Assembly (NCBI GenBank): GCA_021775555.1
Contig: JAJFHP010000003.1
Coordinates: forward strand, 1-64,000
Length of the DNA: 64,000 nt
Origin: Hyphomicrobiales bacterium
GTDB taxonomy: Bacteria > Pseudomonadota > Alphaproteobacteria > Rhizobiales > Methyloligellaceae
Reading direction: 5' to 3'
Shown: positions 9,440-18,844 of the stretch, one piece after another
How the letters are laid out: each line of letters starts with the position of its first letter
Position numbering within the stretch: the first letter of the stretch is position 1
Notes under the pieces: generated by a model
Seen by the model: the letters and a program-made list of their open reading frames with translations, nothing else
Databases searched by the model: none
What the model was told of the DNA's origin: nothing
Translations under genes and position numbers: made by a program

Positions 9440-9498
9440 TACCCAATACACTTTTGCTCGGGTGCATACCCAATATTTGACCGGGCAGTTACCCAATA
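9440..9498. repeat. Three direct repeats of TACCCAATA upstream of the SleB-type gene
   Basis: TACCCAATA occurs at 9440-9448, 9467-9475 and 9490-9498, spaced 27 and 23 bp start to start. Each copy is followed about 7-9 bp later by a CGGG-containing block (TGCTCGGG, GACCGGG, GACCCGGG), so the unit is about 25 bp. They lie just upstream of the preferred start of the wall hydrolase, in a position suited to a regulator binding direct repeats. The binding protein is unknown. Confidence 0.6.
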
Positions 9499-9773
9499 CA
9501 CGTTACGACCCGGGAAGGCGCACTCAACTTGAGATCATGACTTCCCCTAATGCCCTTGTGGTGCGATATCCCCATCGCATTCGGGCGACACCCCCCTGGA
9601 GGGTGAAGGATTATTAGGCAGGAAAAGGTTTACATGAGTCTTAACCCCGCCAAGCTTGCTCAACACGATGTCCAGCAAGTTGGGTGAAGTATCGAAATCA
9701 ACTGTGGGTTAAATATGGATCGGGAAAAGCACGTATTTCAGCCATTTTCTCCGGTCAAAGACATGGATTGTGG
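9499..9773. other. Intergenic region between ppdK 3' end and the SleB-type gene
   Basis: Together with the repeats this leaves about 340 bp without a convincing gene. It contains a weak CACCC/GGGTG hairpin near 9590-9606 and a 17-codon plus-strand frame (9634-9687) behind a purine-rich AGGAAAAGG. I see no convincing terminator or RNA gene. Confidence 0.5.
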
Positions 9774-12479
9774 CTAGGATTTGGCTGATTTTCTGCGCAA
9801 AACGGCCTGTGCTGCTGCCAACCGCGCCACCGGCAAACGAAATGGTGAACAGGACACATAGTCCAAATCGACCTGTTCGCAGAAATCTACCGACTCCGGG
9901 TCACCCGCATGTTCGCCGCAAATGCCGAGCTTGATATCGGGTCGTGTTTCACGCCCGCGCTTGACGCCAATTTCCACCAATTCGCCCACGCCAAGCTTGT
10001 CGATCGTAATAAACGGATCCACTTCAAAGATTCCTCGAGCGGTATAATCCCCCAGGAAACTGGCCGAATCATCCCGGCTCAGGCCATAGACTGTCTGGGT
10101 CAGATCATTGGTGCCGAAACTGAAGAATTCCGCGCTCACGGCAATCTCGTGGGCGCGCAGACAGGCCCTCGGCAGCTCGATCATGGTGCCAACGCTATAG
10201 GTCAGCTTGACGCCTTTTTCTTCCTGCACGGCATCTGCCACCGCAATAATTTTTTCGCTCAGGAATTCAAATTCTTCCCGCGATGCTATCAGTGGCACCA
10301 TCACTTCGGCCTCAACCGGTTTCCCGGTTTTTTGGCCAGCGTCCGCAGCAGCTTCAAAAATGGCCCGTGCCTGCATTTCCGTGATCTCGGGGTATGTGAT
10401 GGCCAAGCGGCAGCCGCGATGGCCCAGCATCGGGTTGAATTCCTTCAACTCCCCAACACGGTATTTGAGCTTTTTCATGCTGGTGCCGAGCGCCTCTGCC
10501 ACCTCGGCAATTTCTTCATCCTCATGGGGCAGGAATTCATGCAAGGGGGGATCAAGCAGACGGATAGTCACTGGCAGTCCGCCCATGATCTCGAACAGCT
10601 CTGTGAAATCATCGCGCTGCATAGGCAGGATCTTGTCTAGCGCAGTGCGGCGTCCTTCCGGCGTCTCGGCGAGGATCATCTCACGCACGGCCAGGATGCG
10701 TTCATGATCGAAAAACATATGCTCGGTGCGGCACAGCCCGATGCCTTCCGCACCAAATTCGCGAGCCTGTTGCGCGTCACGCGGCGTGTCCGCATTGGCG
10801 CGAATGCCAAGACGGCGCACCTTGTCTGCCCAACCCATGAGCGTTGCGAAATCACCGGTGAGTTCAGGCTGGATCATCGCGACCTCGCCCTTGAGCACCT
10901 GCCCCGTGGTACCATCCACGGTGATGATATCGCCTTTGTTGAGTTGCTCGCCGCCAGAGGTCATGACCTGTGCGTCATAATCGATATGCACGGTCCCCGC
11001 ACCAGACACGCAAGGGCGCCCCATGCCGCGCGCGACAACTGCCGCGTGACTTGTCATCCCGCCGCGGGTGGTGAGGATACCAGCGGCCGCGTGCATGCCG
11101 TGAATGTCTTCCGGGCTTGTTTCGATACGCACCAGAATGACGGTCTTGCCCTGCGCCACTAGCTTTTCTGCTTCGTCCGGGTTGAAGACAATTTCGCCAA
11201 CGGCAGCGCCAGGCGAGGCTGGCAGGCCAGTTGCGAAGATGGTCCGCTCGGCTTGTGGGTCAAGAGTGGGGTGAAGCAGTGTGTCAAGCTGGTTCGGATC
11301 AATGCGCTCTACCGCTTCTTCTTTGCTGATGACACCCTCAGCGACCATATCCACGGCAATCTTGAGAGCCGCGTTGAGCGTGCGTTTTCCGCTGCGGGTT
11401 TGCAGCATCCACAGCTTGCCTTCCTGAACCGTGAACTCCACGTCCTGCATGTCGTGATAGCGCGCCTCAAGCTTGTCGTAGATGTCGTTAAGTTCCGCGA
11501 AAACGTCCGGCATCACCGTCTCAAGCGACGGCTTGTCATCACCTGCTTCAAGCCTCGCCGCTTCGGTGAGGCTTTGCGGCGTGCGGATGCCGGCAACCAC
11601 GTCTTCACCTTGTGCGTTCACCAGGAACTCGCCGTAGAGTTCCTTCACGCCGGTTGAGGGATTGCGCGTAAAGGCAACGCCTGTGGCACTGGTGTCGCCC
11701 ATATTGCCGAACACCATCGCCTGTATGTTGACAGCCGTTCCCCAGTCGTCAGGGATGCCGTGCAGGCGCCGATAGGTCTTGGCACGTGCCGTTTCCCAGG
11801 AACCAAAGACGGCAGCAACAGCACCCCAGAGCTGGGCATGGATATCCTGCGGAAATGGCTCTCCCAGCTCCTCCTCAACGCAGTTCTTGTATTGATCAAT
11901 AACTTCAACCCAGTCGTCTGCTGAGAGGTCGGTATCCAGCGAATGACCATTGAGGTTACGGTAATTTTCCAGAATGTCTTCAAACAGATGATGGCCTACA
12001 TCTAAGACAACATCTGAATACATCTGGATGAAGCGCCGGTAGCTGTCATAGGCAAAACGTTTGTCATTCGCCTGGGCTGCAACGGCCTCCACCGTTTCGT
12101 CATTCAAACCCAGATTGAGCACCGTATCCATCATGCCCGGCATGGAAGCCCGTGCACCCGAACGCACTGAAACCAGGAGCGGTTTTTCAGCGTTGCCAAA
12201 CTCACGATCTGTGACATCACCAACGGCTTTGAGCGCGTCTTCAACTTGAGACTTCAACGCATCGGGCAAGGTCCCGTCATTGTCATAGTAAGCCGTGCAG
12301 ACATCCGTGGTGATGGTGAAGCCGGGCGGGACCGGCAGGTTGAGATTGGCCATCTCGGCAAGGTTCGCGCCCTTGCCGCCGAGCAACTCCTTCATATCGG
12401 CTGAGCCTTCGCCCGTGCCGGCGCCGAAGCTGTAGACCCATTTGGGGGCGCTGGCGGATGCTTTTTGCGCCTGGCTCAT
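9774..12479 (-). CDS. ppdK: Pyruvate, phosphate dikinase
   Basis: A 901-aa enzyme of the usual family length that interconverts pyruvate + ATP + Pi and PEP + AMP + PPi. The N-terminal ATP-grasp region starts with the KELLGGKGANLAEMA segment. The central swivelling domain carries the phosphorylated His in TSHAAVVARGMGRPCV, and the C-terminal PEP/pyruvate barrel ends with FGTNDLTQ and GICGEHAGDPESV. It is the last gene of the minus-strand run containing glyQ and glyS, about 100 bp downstream of a VOC gene, so it may also have its own promoter; an AAGGAAAG ribosome site precedes the ATG. Confidence 0.97.
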   Translation of the reverse strand: MSQAQKASASAPKWVYSFGAGTGEGSADMKELLGGKGANLAEMANLNLPVPPGFTITTDVCTAYYDNDGTLPDALKSQVEDALKAVGDVTDREFGNAEKPLLVSVRSGARASMPGMMDTVLNLGLNDETVEAVAAQANDKRFAYDSYRRFIQMYSDVVLDVGHHLFEDILENYRNLNGHSLDTDLSADDWVEVIDQYKNCVEEELGEPFPQDIHAQLWGAVAAVFGSWETARAKTYRRLHGIPDDWGTAVNIQAMVFGNMGDTSATGVAFTRNPSTGVKELYGEFLVNAQGEDVVAGIRTPQSLTEAARLEAGDDKPSLETVMPDVFAELNDIYDKLEARYHDMQDVEFTVQEGKLWMLQTRSGKRTLNAALKIAVDMVAEGVISKEEAVERIDPNQLDTLLHPTLDPQAERTIFATGLPASPGAAVGEIVFNPDEAEKLVAQGKTVILVRIETSPEDIHGMHAAAGILTTRGGMTSHAAVVARGMGRPCVSGAGTVHIDYDAQVMTSGGEQLNKGDIITVDGTTGQVLKGEVAMIQPELTGDFATLMGWADKVRRLGIRANADTPRDAQQAREFGAEGIGLCRTEHMFFDHERILAVREMILAETPEGRRTALDKILPMQRDDFTELFEIMGGLPVTIRLLDPPLHEFLPHEDEEIAEVAEALGTSMKKLKYRVGELKEFNPMLGHRGCRLAITYPEITEMQARAIFEAAADAGQKTGKPVEAEVMVPLIASREEFEFLSEKIIAVADAVQEEKGVKLTYSVGTMIELPRACLRAHEIAVSAEFFSFGTNDLTQTVYGLSRDDSASFLGDYTARGIFEVDPFITIDKLGVGELVEIGVKRGRETRPDIKLGICGEHAGDPESVDFCEQVDLDYVSCSPFRLPVARLAAAQAVLRRKSAKS

Positions 12480-12579
12480 CTGGTCTTTCCTTATGTGGAA
12501 CGGCTGTTGTTCGCGCCTGTTTAGCCCCCACGCCCAAAAGACTCAATGCAGCGAACGGACAGGGACATTTTTCTCCCCA

Positions 12580-13008
12580 TCAATCGGGCAACTCCAGCAG
12601 GCCTTTTTCGCTGATCGGGAAGAAGGGATTATGCGCGATTTCCCAAACATGCCCGTCAGGGTCTGCAAAATAACCGCTATAGCCGCCCCAGAAAGTCTTC
12701 GCCGCTGGCTTGAGGATTTTCGCGTCTGACTTTTCCGCCAGTGCGATAAAGGCATCCACCGCTTCTTCGCTTTCAAGGTTTTGCGCTACCGTCATCCCCC
12801 CCTGCCCGGTCCAGTGATCCTGCAAGCAGCCATCCTCGATCAGCGGCTCCTTGCCGAACAGCCCTAGCACGACGCCTGCACCTTTAAAGAAGGTGACGTT
12901 TGGATTGCTCGCGGCTTGTGACTTCACGAAGCCGAGCTTTTCGTAAAAAGCCGTGGCTGAAGCGATGTCGGACACACTGAGAGTGACGATGTTAATGCGG
13001 GCTGTCAT
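12580..13008 (-). CDS. VOC (glyoxalase/bleomycin-resistance fold) family protein
   Basis: A 142-aa single-module protein. It starts with the first beta-alpha unit IVTLSVSDIASATAFYEKLG and ends with the SGYFADPDGHVWEIAHNP segment typical of the vicinal oxygen chelate superfamily. Metal-binding and substrate residues cannot be assigned with confidence. The ATG at 13008 is chosen over an upstream in-frame start at 13044 because it has a GAGGAC site and avoids overlap with glyS, whose stop is 7 bp away. It is the second VOC gene next to glyS. Confidence 0.8.
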   Translation of the reverse strand: MTARINIVTLSVSDIASATAFYEKLGFVKSQAASNPNVTFFKGAGVVLGLFGKEPLIEDGCLQDHWTGQGGMTVAQNLESEEAVDAFIALAEKSDAKILKPAAKTFWGGYSGYFADPDGHVWEIAHNPFFPISEKGLLELPD

Positions 13009-13015
13009 GGCGTCC

Positions 13016-15097
13016 TCATCCCTCGATCTTGGAGAAATCGGCAACGGCGAGAGTCGCTTCTCTGATCTGATTGAGCAACTTCAGGCGGTTCTCGCGCAGC
13101 TTGGGATCGTTCGCATTGACCGTGACGTTGTCGAAGAATGCATCGACGGGGGCGCGGAGCTTTGCCATAGCAGCCATAGCGCCTTCGAAGTCTTCTTTTT
13201 CGACTGCGGCGTTGGCGGCCATGGTTGCTTCGTCTATAGCCTTGGAGAGAGCTTTTTCCTGTTCCTGTTGAAAAAGGCTAGGCTCGGTGAAACCTTCCAG
13301 CAACTTGCCGTCCTTTTTCTCCTCGATCTCAACAATGTTCTCTGCTCGCTTTGCGCCAGCTAGCAGGTTTGTTCCGTCAGCCGTTGAGAGAAAATTATTC
13401 AATGCATCCGCTCGACGTATCGTTGAGAGCAAACCTGTCTGTGATGATCTTATGCGTAAAACTGCGTCAACATAGTCGTGAGGAATACCGTGATCTCTGA
13501 GTTGAACCTTGAGTCTATCATTGAAGAAATTCTGAAAATCGTCAGCTATCGATGCAAACTCACGATAATCAACATCAGGATGGAAAAGCGTCATATAAAT
13601 TTCGAAAACACCACGTGGATACAGTTCAACATTATTCTCACGTATGATCCGGATCACGCCCAAAGCTGCCCGACGAAGTGCATATGGGTCTTTTGATCCA
13701 GTCGGTTTTTCATCGATAGTCCAGAAACCGACGAGGGTGTCGAGCTTGTCTGCAAGCGCGACGGCGATTGAGACGGGATCGGTTGGCACCGCATCATTTG
13801 GTCCCTGCGGGCGGTAATGCTCCTGGATGGCGACTGCCACGGAAGCATCCTCGCCCTGATCGAGGGCGTAGTATCGACCCATCAGCCCCTGCAAGTCCGG
13901 GAACTCGTTGACCATGTCGGTGACAAGATCGGCCTTGGCAAGAGCGGCAGCGCGTTCAGCAGCCTGCTTATCGGCACCAACAGCTTCAGCCAACTGACCA
14001 GCCAGAGCTTTGAGCCGCTCCACCCGCTCCGCTTGCGTGCCAAGCTTTTCGTGGAAGATGATGTCCTCTAGCGCGGGAAGTCGGTCTTCCAGTTTGATCT
14101 TGCGATCCTGATCCCAGAAAAATTTCGCATCTGACAATCGCGCACGGACAACGCGCTCATTGCCGGCGATGATGGCCTTGCCGCTATCGTCTGCAATCAG
14201 GTTGGAAACCATGATGAATTTATTCGCGAGCTTGCCTGTTTTACCATCGCGTAAAGAAAAGCATTTCTGGTGCTTCTTGATCGCCGTGATGATGACTTCC
14301 GGCGGCACGTCGAGGAATTCCTCGTCAAACGCACCCATGAGCACTATGGGCCATTCGACCAGACCGGCCGCCTCGGCCAGAAGGGCTGAATCTTCCACGA
14401 GTTCAAGGGACGCCTTTTTCGCAGCCGTTTGAGCCCCTTCAAGTATGAGTTTTTGCCGCTCATCAGCATCAAGGATCACATGCGCTTCGCGCAGTTTTTT
14501 CTCATAGTCGTCGAAGTCTGAAACCGTGATGGGCCCCTCGCTGAGGAAGCGGTGACCGAGCGTTTCGTTACCGCTGGTGATGCCATCCACATCGAAAGGA
14601 ACCAGGCTGCCGTTAAGCAGGCAGAGGATTGAATGCAGTGGCCGCACCCATCTGAGCTTGCCCGAACCCCAGCGTTGCGACTTTGGCCAGGGGAATTGCC
14701 GGATAACAGACGGAACCAACTCCGCGATCATATCGCTTGTCGCCCGACCCGGCTTCTCGATGCGGGCGACGTAGTAATCGCCCTTCTTTTCATCGGAAAC
14801 AATCTCGGCCTCATCCACTGAAGCAAGACCGGCCCCGCGCAGAAAACCTTCGATCGCCTTGTCCGGCGAGCCAACACGGGGGCCCTTGCGTTCATCGGAA
14901 ACGTCAGGTGATTTGTCCGGCAAACCTTCAATCACCAGCGTCAACCGCCGTGCCCCGGCGAAGTTCCTGGTGGACTTGAACTCAAGCCCCGCTTCTTTCA
15001 ACCCGTCACAGACAAGCCGCTGCAAATCCTCTCCTGCGCGCGCCTGCATGCCAGAGGGTATTTCTTCACAGAAGAGTTCAAGCAGGAAATCACTCAT
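13016..15097 (-). CDS. glyS: Glycyl-tRNA synthetase beta subunit
   Basis: A 693-aa tRNA-binding and editing-like subunit of the bacterial alpha2beta2 glycyl-tRNA synthetase. The N terminus [17 protein letters not shown], the WPKSQRWG segment and the C-terminal anticodon-binding region are as in the family, and the length is normal. Its ATG overlaps the stop of the preceding VOC gene by 4 bp. The alpha subunit glyQ lies just beyond that gene, so glyQ and glyS are separated by an intervening reading frame yet tightly coupled. Confidence 0.96.
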   Translation of the reverse strand: MSDFLLELFCEEIPSGMQARAGEDLQRLVCDGLKEAGLEFKSTRNFAGARRLTLVIEGLPDKSPDVSDERKGPRVGSPDKAIEGFLRGAGLASVDEAEIVSDEKKGDYYVARIEKPGRATSDMIAELVPSVIRQFPWPKSQRWGSGKLRWVRPLHSILCLLNGSLVPFDVDGITSGNETLGHRFLSEGPITVSDFDDYEKKLREAHVILDADERQKLILEGAQTAAKKASLELVEDSALLAEAAGLVEWPIVLMGAFDEEFLDVPPEVIITAIKKHQKCFSLRDGKTGKLANKFIMVSNLIADDSGKAIIAGNERVVRARLSDAKFFWDQDRKIKLEDRLPALEDIIFHEKLGTQAERVERLKALAGQLAEAVGADKQAAERAAALAKADLVTDMVNEFPDLQGLMGRYYALDQGEDASVAVAIQEHYRPQGPNDAVPTDPVSIAVALADKLDTLVGFWTIDEKPTGSKDPYALRRAALGVIRIIRENNVELYPRGVFEIYMTLFHPDVDYREFASIADDFQNFFNDRLKVQLRDHGIPHDYVDAVLRIRSSQTGLLSTIRRADALNNFLSTADGTNLLAGAKRAENIVEIEEKKDGKLLEGFTEPSLFQQEQEKALSKAIDEATMAANAAVEKEDFEGAMAAMAKLRAPVDAFFDNVTVNANDPKLRENRLKLLNQIREATLAVADFSKIEG

Positions 15098-15501
15098 GTC
15101 GCGCCTCCGGCGGGATCGAAATCCTGCCCAAATGCAATGTCCTGATTGTCGAGGTCCTGAATACCGAATTCCAGAACCCCGTAAGGCTTCTCGTGCAGTT
15201 CGTAATCGATCCGGGCACCACGCTCGATCAACTCGTCGTACATAGTGCGGGCATCATCAACCCAGAAATAGGCATTCCACATCTTGTCCCTGACCTGCCA
15301 ATGAGGGGTAATCTCGTGGCCCTCTGGCGCCTTGCTCAGCATCAAATGCGCGTTGTCCCGGGCAAGAATGGAAAAGTCGGGAGGCTCACCCCAGACGCCG
15401 AGGGTTTTGAACCCGACCTGATTGGTCCAGTAGTCGATGCCCTTGAGTAAATCGCTGACAAACAGGATCGGAGCCTGCTGGATAATGCGCGCCTTCGCCA
15501 T
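15094..15501 (-). CDS. VOC family protein inserted between glyQ and glyS
   Basis: A 135-aa protein of the vicinal oxygen chelate superfamily resembling bleomycin-resistance-like single-domain members. It has [20 protein letters not shown] near the start, [20 protein letters not shown] in the middle and a final [13 protein letters not shown] strand. The TAATG junction with glyQ (1-bp overlap) and ATGA junction with glyS (4-bp overlap) imply translation in series with both synthetase subunits. No substrate is predictable. Confidence 0.82.
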   Translation of the reverse strand: MAKARIIQQAPILFVSDLLKGIDYWTNQVGFKTLGVWGEPPDFSILARDNAHLMLSKAPEGHEITPHWQVRDKMWNAYFWVDDARTMYDELIERGARIDYELHEKPYGVLEFGIQDLDNQDIAFGQDFDPAGGAT

Positions 15502-16433
15502 TACGCAGCCCCTCCAGCTTCCGTATTAAGCCACGCAGTGCAGCAGGCTTTTGAGAGATCCCTCACACGCAGGATATAGGCCTGGCGCTCGGTAACGGAG
15601 ATCACACCGCGAGCATCGAGCAGATTGAAAATATGGCTCGCCTTGATGCACTGGTCATAGGCCGGGAGAACGCATTCGTGCATTTTGCCATCGCCCCGGT
15701 CACCGGCTTCAAGCAATGCCTTGCATTCAGCTTCCGCGTCCCGGAAGTGAGTGAGCAGACGGTCGGTATTGGCATATTCGAAATTATGCCGGGAATATTC
15801 CTGCTCCGCCTGAAGGAACACATCGCCATAGGTGACCTTCCTGTCGCCTTCGCCGCCGTTGAAATTGAGGTCATAAACATTGTCGACCCCCTGGCAATAC
15901 ATGGCGAGGCGCTCAAGGCCATAGGTCAACTCACCCGCAACCGGGTCGCAGTCAAAACCACCAACTTGCTGGAAGTAGGTGAACTGTGAAACTTCCATGC
16001 CGTCACACCACACTTCCCAGCCCAAACCCCACGCACCGAGTGTCGGGCTCTCCCAGTCATCTTCGACAAAGCGGATGTCGTGGTTTTTCGGGTCGATGCC
16101 GATGGCATAAAGCGAATTGAGATAAAGGTCCTGAATATCCGGGGGGCTGGGCTTCAGGATCACCTGGTATTGGTAATAATGCTGCAGCCGGTTCGGGTTC
16201 TCCCCGTAACGCCCGTCGGTCGGGCGGCGCGAGGGTTGTACGTATGCGACGTTCCACGGTTTGGGCCCAAGTGCGCGCAAGGTCGTCGCGGGGTGGAAGG
16301 TGCCTGCCCCTACTTCCATGTCATAAGGCTGGAGCAGCACGCAGCCATGGGCGGCCCAATATTGCTGGAGCACCAGGATCAGATCCTGAAAGGATTTTTC
16401 CGGCCGCAACTGGGCGGGTTGAGCATTGGCCAT
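15501..16433 (-). CDS. glyQ: Glycyl-tRNA synthetase alpha subunit
   Basis: A 310-aa catalytic class II subunit that activates glycine. Class II motifs are visible as [20 protein letters not shown] and [20 protein letters not shown] near residues 39-95, with the [20 protein letters not shown] segment further on. The length is normal. It is followed without a gap by a VOC gene and then glyS. About 115 bp separate it from the small gene upstream, enough for its own promoter, though none is obvious. Confidence 0.97.
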   Translation of the reverse strand: MANAQPAQLRPEKSFQDLILVLQQYWAAHGCVLLQPYDMEVGAGTFHPATTLRALGPKPWNVAYVQPSRRPTDGRYGENPNRLQHYYQYQVILKPSPPDIQDLYLNSLYAIGIDPKNHDIRFVEDDWESPTLGAWGLGWEVWCDGMEVSQFTYFQQVGGFDCDPVAGELTYGLERLAMYCQGVDNVYDLNFNGGEGDRKVTYGDVFLQAEQEYSRHNFEYANTDRLLTHFRDAEAECKALLEAGDRGDGKMHECVLPAYDQCIKASHIFNLLDARGVISVTERQAYILRVRDLSKACCTAWLNTEAGGAA

Positions 16434-16548
16434 TGAACGCGCCTAAGGATTCGTATGTCGTCCCGGACTTGTTATGCGGGCGGGGGTACGCGACGCAACC
16501 ACTTCTTGCGGGTTATTCAGGATGCAAGTCCCAGGACCAGCTCAAATC

Positions 16549-16743
16549 TCACTTCTCCAGAGGCCCGTAAACGCCCGTGTCAGGGTCACGTTTCAGTGTC
16601 GGAATGGACTTCTCATCGCGTCGCCTCAGCTCCTCTTCCGCCTGGCCGAGCGCATCCCGAACGCGCTCCTGCTCCTTGCGGTACCAGCCATATCCGGCCC
16701 AGATGCCAGCGCCGGCAAGAAGGACAAGTAACAAATGGGGCAT
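16549..16743 (-). CDS. Small single-pass membrane protein of unknown function
   Basis: A 64-aa protein with one N-terminal transmembrane helix (HLLLVLLAGAGIWAGYGWY, about residues 3-21), a charged amphipathic stretch (about 22-45) and a C-terminal TLKRDPDTGVYGPLEK. The tail resembles short hypothetical proteins found beside sppA and glyQ in Rhizobiales-type genomes. The ATG at 16743 is 7 bp after the sppA-like stop and defines the domain cleanly; a longer upstream frame overlaps sppA and is not credible. No clear ribosome site, so translation may depend on the upstream gene. Confidence 0.65.
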   Translation of the reverse strand: MPHLLLVLLAGAGIWAGYGWYRKEQERVRDALGQAEEELRRRDEKSIPTLKRDPDTGVYGPLEK

Positions 16744-16750
16744 GTCAGGA

Positions 16751-17614
16751 TTACAATCCGAAACGCGACCAGAGCGCACGCGCCTCGATTGACGAGATAA
16801 GATCGTCAGCAAAGCTGGGTACAGAAACTTCCATGTCGGCCAGCTCATTGGAGCGGGCAAAAACGCCGCGTAGCCGCCTCCCGAACAGGCCCTTTTTCGG
16901 AGTGACAAGCTTCAGGCGCACATTCGTGCCGAGCATCTCGCGCATTTTCGAGCGCACATCGGCAATCCCGTCCACAAGTCCAAGTTCAACGGCCTTTTTG
17001 CCGGACCAGAATTCCCCGGTGAACAACATATCGCCGGCCTTGTGAATGCGTCTTCCCCTGCGTTCCTTCACAAGATCGACAAAGGTTTCATGCACATCGG
17101 CCTGGAGCTGCTTCAGCCGCACGATATCATCAGCCTTTTCAGGCTGAAACGGATCAAGCGACACCTTCTGCTCGCCAGCCGTGTACACCCGACGTTCGAT
17201 TCCAAGCCGCTTGATTGCCTTGTCAAACCCGAACCCGGAAGCCACGACGCCGATTGAACCGATGATGGAACTTGCATCCACATAAATTTCATCCCCCGCC
17301 AGCGCGATGAGATAGCCGCCAGACGCAGCCACATCCTCTGTGAACACATATACGGGCAGGTCTTTTTCTTCAGCCAGGTCCCGGATGCGCTTGTAGATCA
17401 GCATCGACTGTACCGCCGAGCCGCCCGGAGAATTGATCTGGATGGCAACAGCTTTTGCGCCCTTCATGGAAAAGGCACGGCTTATGGACCCCGCCATGGT
17501 GGACAGAGACAGGCCGGGCCGCAGCGGCGTCACCGCACCAATAGCGCCGCCCATGCGCAGCACCGGCACAACCGGTCCCGATCTGAAAAGTGAACTTATA
17601 AAGGGTATTCTCAA
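16751..17614 (-). CDS. sppA: S49-family signal peptide peptidase (SppA-like)
   Basis: A 287-aa single-domain serine protease of the SppA/SohB family that degrades cleaved signal peptides or membrane protein fragments. The Ser-Lys dyad is visible: Ser98 in DVAASGGYLIALAGDEI and Lys150 in AGEQKVSLDPF. INSPGGSA (60-67) is the conserved oxyanion-region motif. It is half the length of E. coli SppA, as usual in this class. No strong N-terminal membrane helix is present. The start is a TTG at 17614 behind a weak AGGG; a nearby ATG is out of frame. First gene of the minus-strand block leading to glyQ and glyS. Confidence 0.9.
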   Translation of the reverse strand: MRIPFISSLFRSGPVVPVLRMGGAIGAVTPLRPGLSLSTMAGSISRAFSMKGAKAVAIQINSPGGSAVQSMLIYKRIRDLAEEKDLPVYVFTEDVAASGGYLIALAGDEIYVDASSIIGSIGVVASGFGFDKAIKRLGIERRVYTAGEQKVSLDPFQPEKADDIVRLKQLQADVHETFVDLVKERRGRRIHKAGDMLFTGEFWSGKKAVELGLVDGIADVRSKMREMLGTNVRLKLVTPKKGLFGRRLRGVFARSNELADMEVSVPSFADDLISSIEARALWSRFGL

Positions 17615-17633
17615 CGCATCACCCTATCGCCGC

Positions 17634-17661
17634 AAAAAAAGGAAAACCGCTTGGCGCGGCT
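17634..17661 (-). terminator. Rho-independent terminator after the TrmN6-like gene
   Basis: Read on the minus strand, AGCCGC (17661-17656) pairs with GCGGTT (17650-17645) around a 5-nt loop, with one G-U pair, and is followed by TTCC and a run of seven T. It sits 37 bp after the methyltransferase stop and just before the sppA-like start, separating the two transcription units at least partly. Confidence 0.65.
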
Positions 17662-17697
17662 CTTAGTTCCCCATACTTAGCCTGCACGCTCGCATAA

Positions 17698-18492
17698 TCA
17701 AGCCTGTGCCCTGATATGCAAGTCTGCTTCGCCGCGTAAAATTAAATCGGCCTGCTTCGTATATGAACCATCCGCCTCATGTAAAATCATGCCCGGCAGC
17801 ATCTCAAGCGGCGCGCGGCTGCCCTTGAGACCCTGTATCAGAACGCGTTTGGCTGGCAGCCCCGGCTTGGGAAACAGCGGATATACGGCTAGTGCGCCGA
17901 ACCGGCCCTTGAGCAGTGCCAGAAGGTCTTCAAGTGCATCGGCTTTGTGAATGAGTGTTAGTGATCCGCGCGGCGCGGCCATCGCGGAAAGAAACTTAAT
18001 CCACTTTTCCAGATCACCCGGGTGGGCGGTATAGGCACGCGCTGTGGAAGGCTCAAGCTGCTCCCTCGCCTTGCCTGTTGTATAATATGGCGGATTTGCC
18101 GCGACATGATGATAGCCCTCACGAATTAATCCCGCAGCCGACAGTGCTTCTCCCGATGATGTGATATCCGCCTCCACCAGCGTAACCCGGTCCTCGAAGT
18201 TGTTCAGGATCACATTTTCCCGGGCCAGAGCAAGAAGTTCGCATTGCACTTCGACACCGGTCACATGGCAGTCATGTATCCGGCTGCAGAGCGCCAGAGA
18301 CGCAATTCCGGTGCCAGTACCTGCTTCGAGAACGGTTTGCACATTGCCGGATGCAGCAGGAATTGCGGCGGCCAGGAACAAAGCATCTATGGCAGCTCGC
18401 GGACCGTTTTTTGGTTGCAGCATGGTGAGCCTGCCATCAAGAAAGGCATCGCGCGTGGTCGTTGGCGTGAGGTCAGTCCTGGCCGAAGACAT
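17698..18492 (-). CDS. TrmN6-like tRNA (adenine-N6) methyltransferase
   Basis: A 264-aa SAM-dependent methyltransferase. Motif I is VLEAGTGTGIASLAL (about residues 54-68), an acidic residue for ribose follows in GVEVQ, and the amino-methylating motif NPPYY (133-137) is intact. This matches the tRNA1(Val) A37 N6-methyltransferase family (TrmN6/YfiC); the actual substrate is not proven. The ATG at 18492 (or a TTG two codons upstream) overlaps the end of the DUF2007 gene by about 20 bp, so the pair is probably co-translated. Confidence 0.85.
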   Translation of the reverse strand: MSSARTDLTPTTTRDAFLDGRLTMLQPKNGPRAAIDALFLAAAIPAASGNVQTVLEAGTGTGIASLALCSRIHDCHVTGVEVQCELLALARENVILNNFEDRVTLVEADITSSGEALSAAGLIREGYHHVAANPPYYTTGKAREQLEPSTARAYTAHPGDLEKWIKFLSAMAAPRGSLTLIHKADALEDLLALLKGRFGALAVYPLFPKPGLPAKRVLIQGLKGSRAPLEMLPGMILHEADGSYTKQADLILRGEADLHIRAQA

Positions 18493-18697
18493 GTTCAAGA
18501 TCAGCTTCTTTCAGAATACGGCGGGCTTGCGCCCATTCATCTTCTGCAACGAGCATGCGGCGCGGCAAAACGCCAAGAGAGCCCTCCATAATGCTCATAT
18601 AGCTATCGGCGATCTGATGCGCGACACCTGCATCAGATAAAATTGCCTCAACAAATGACAGCAGAACCGCGTCATTGCTGCGAAACAGTTCCTTCAA
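18473..18697 (-). CDS. DUF2007 family small protein
   Basis: A 74-aa protein beginning LKELFRSNDAVLLSFVEAIL and including the DAGV segment and MRRMLVAEDEW-like C-terminal part typical of DUF2007 (putative PII-like ferredoxin-like fold, function unknown). A TTG start at 18697 fits the family N terminus and has AGGAGA 6 nt upstream. Longer upstream frames run into the divergent ispB promoter region. Co-directional and overlapping with the TrmN6-like gene. Confidence 0.8.
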   Translation of the reverse strand: MKELFRSNDAVLLSFVEAILSDAGVAHQIADSYMSIMEGSLGVLPRRMLVAEDEWAQARRILKEADLEHVFGQD

Positions 18698-18779
18698 TCG
18701 ATACTCTCCTGAAATTCCCGAAGATGGTCCGGAATGACGCCGCATCGGGTGGATGCGACAGCAAGGCACCCCAACCGGC

Positions 18780-18810
18780 TTGACCACAGACCCCGCCAAA
18801 AGAATATACT
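18780..18810 (+). promoter_or_regulatory. Possible sigma-70 promoter of the octaprenyl synthase gene
   Basis: TTGACC at 18780-18785 and TATACT at 18805-18810 are separated by a rather long 19-nt spacer. The -10 is good and the position, about 35 bp before the start codon, is suitable. It lies in the 147-bp divergent gap shared with the DUF2007/TrmN6 unit. Confidence 0.35.
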
Positions 18811-18844
18811 GCTATCAAATCGAAGCACCAAGGGGGAGCCAGTC

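Noticed and set aside
9589-9606. CACCC/GGGTG hairpin as ppdK terminator
   Set aside because: The stem is 5 bp, lies about 170 bp beyond the ppdK stop and has no T tract on the minus strand.
9634-9687. A 17-codon plus-strand frame behind AGGAAAAGG in the ppdK/SleB gap
   Set aside because: The purine-rich lead looks like a ribosome site, but the peptide is very short, has no recognised motif, and no promoter or conservation supports it.
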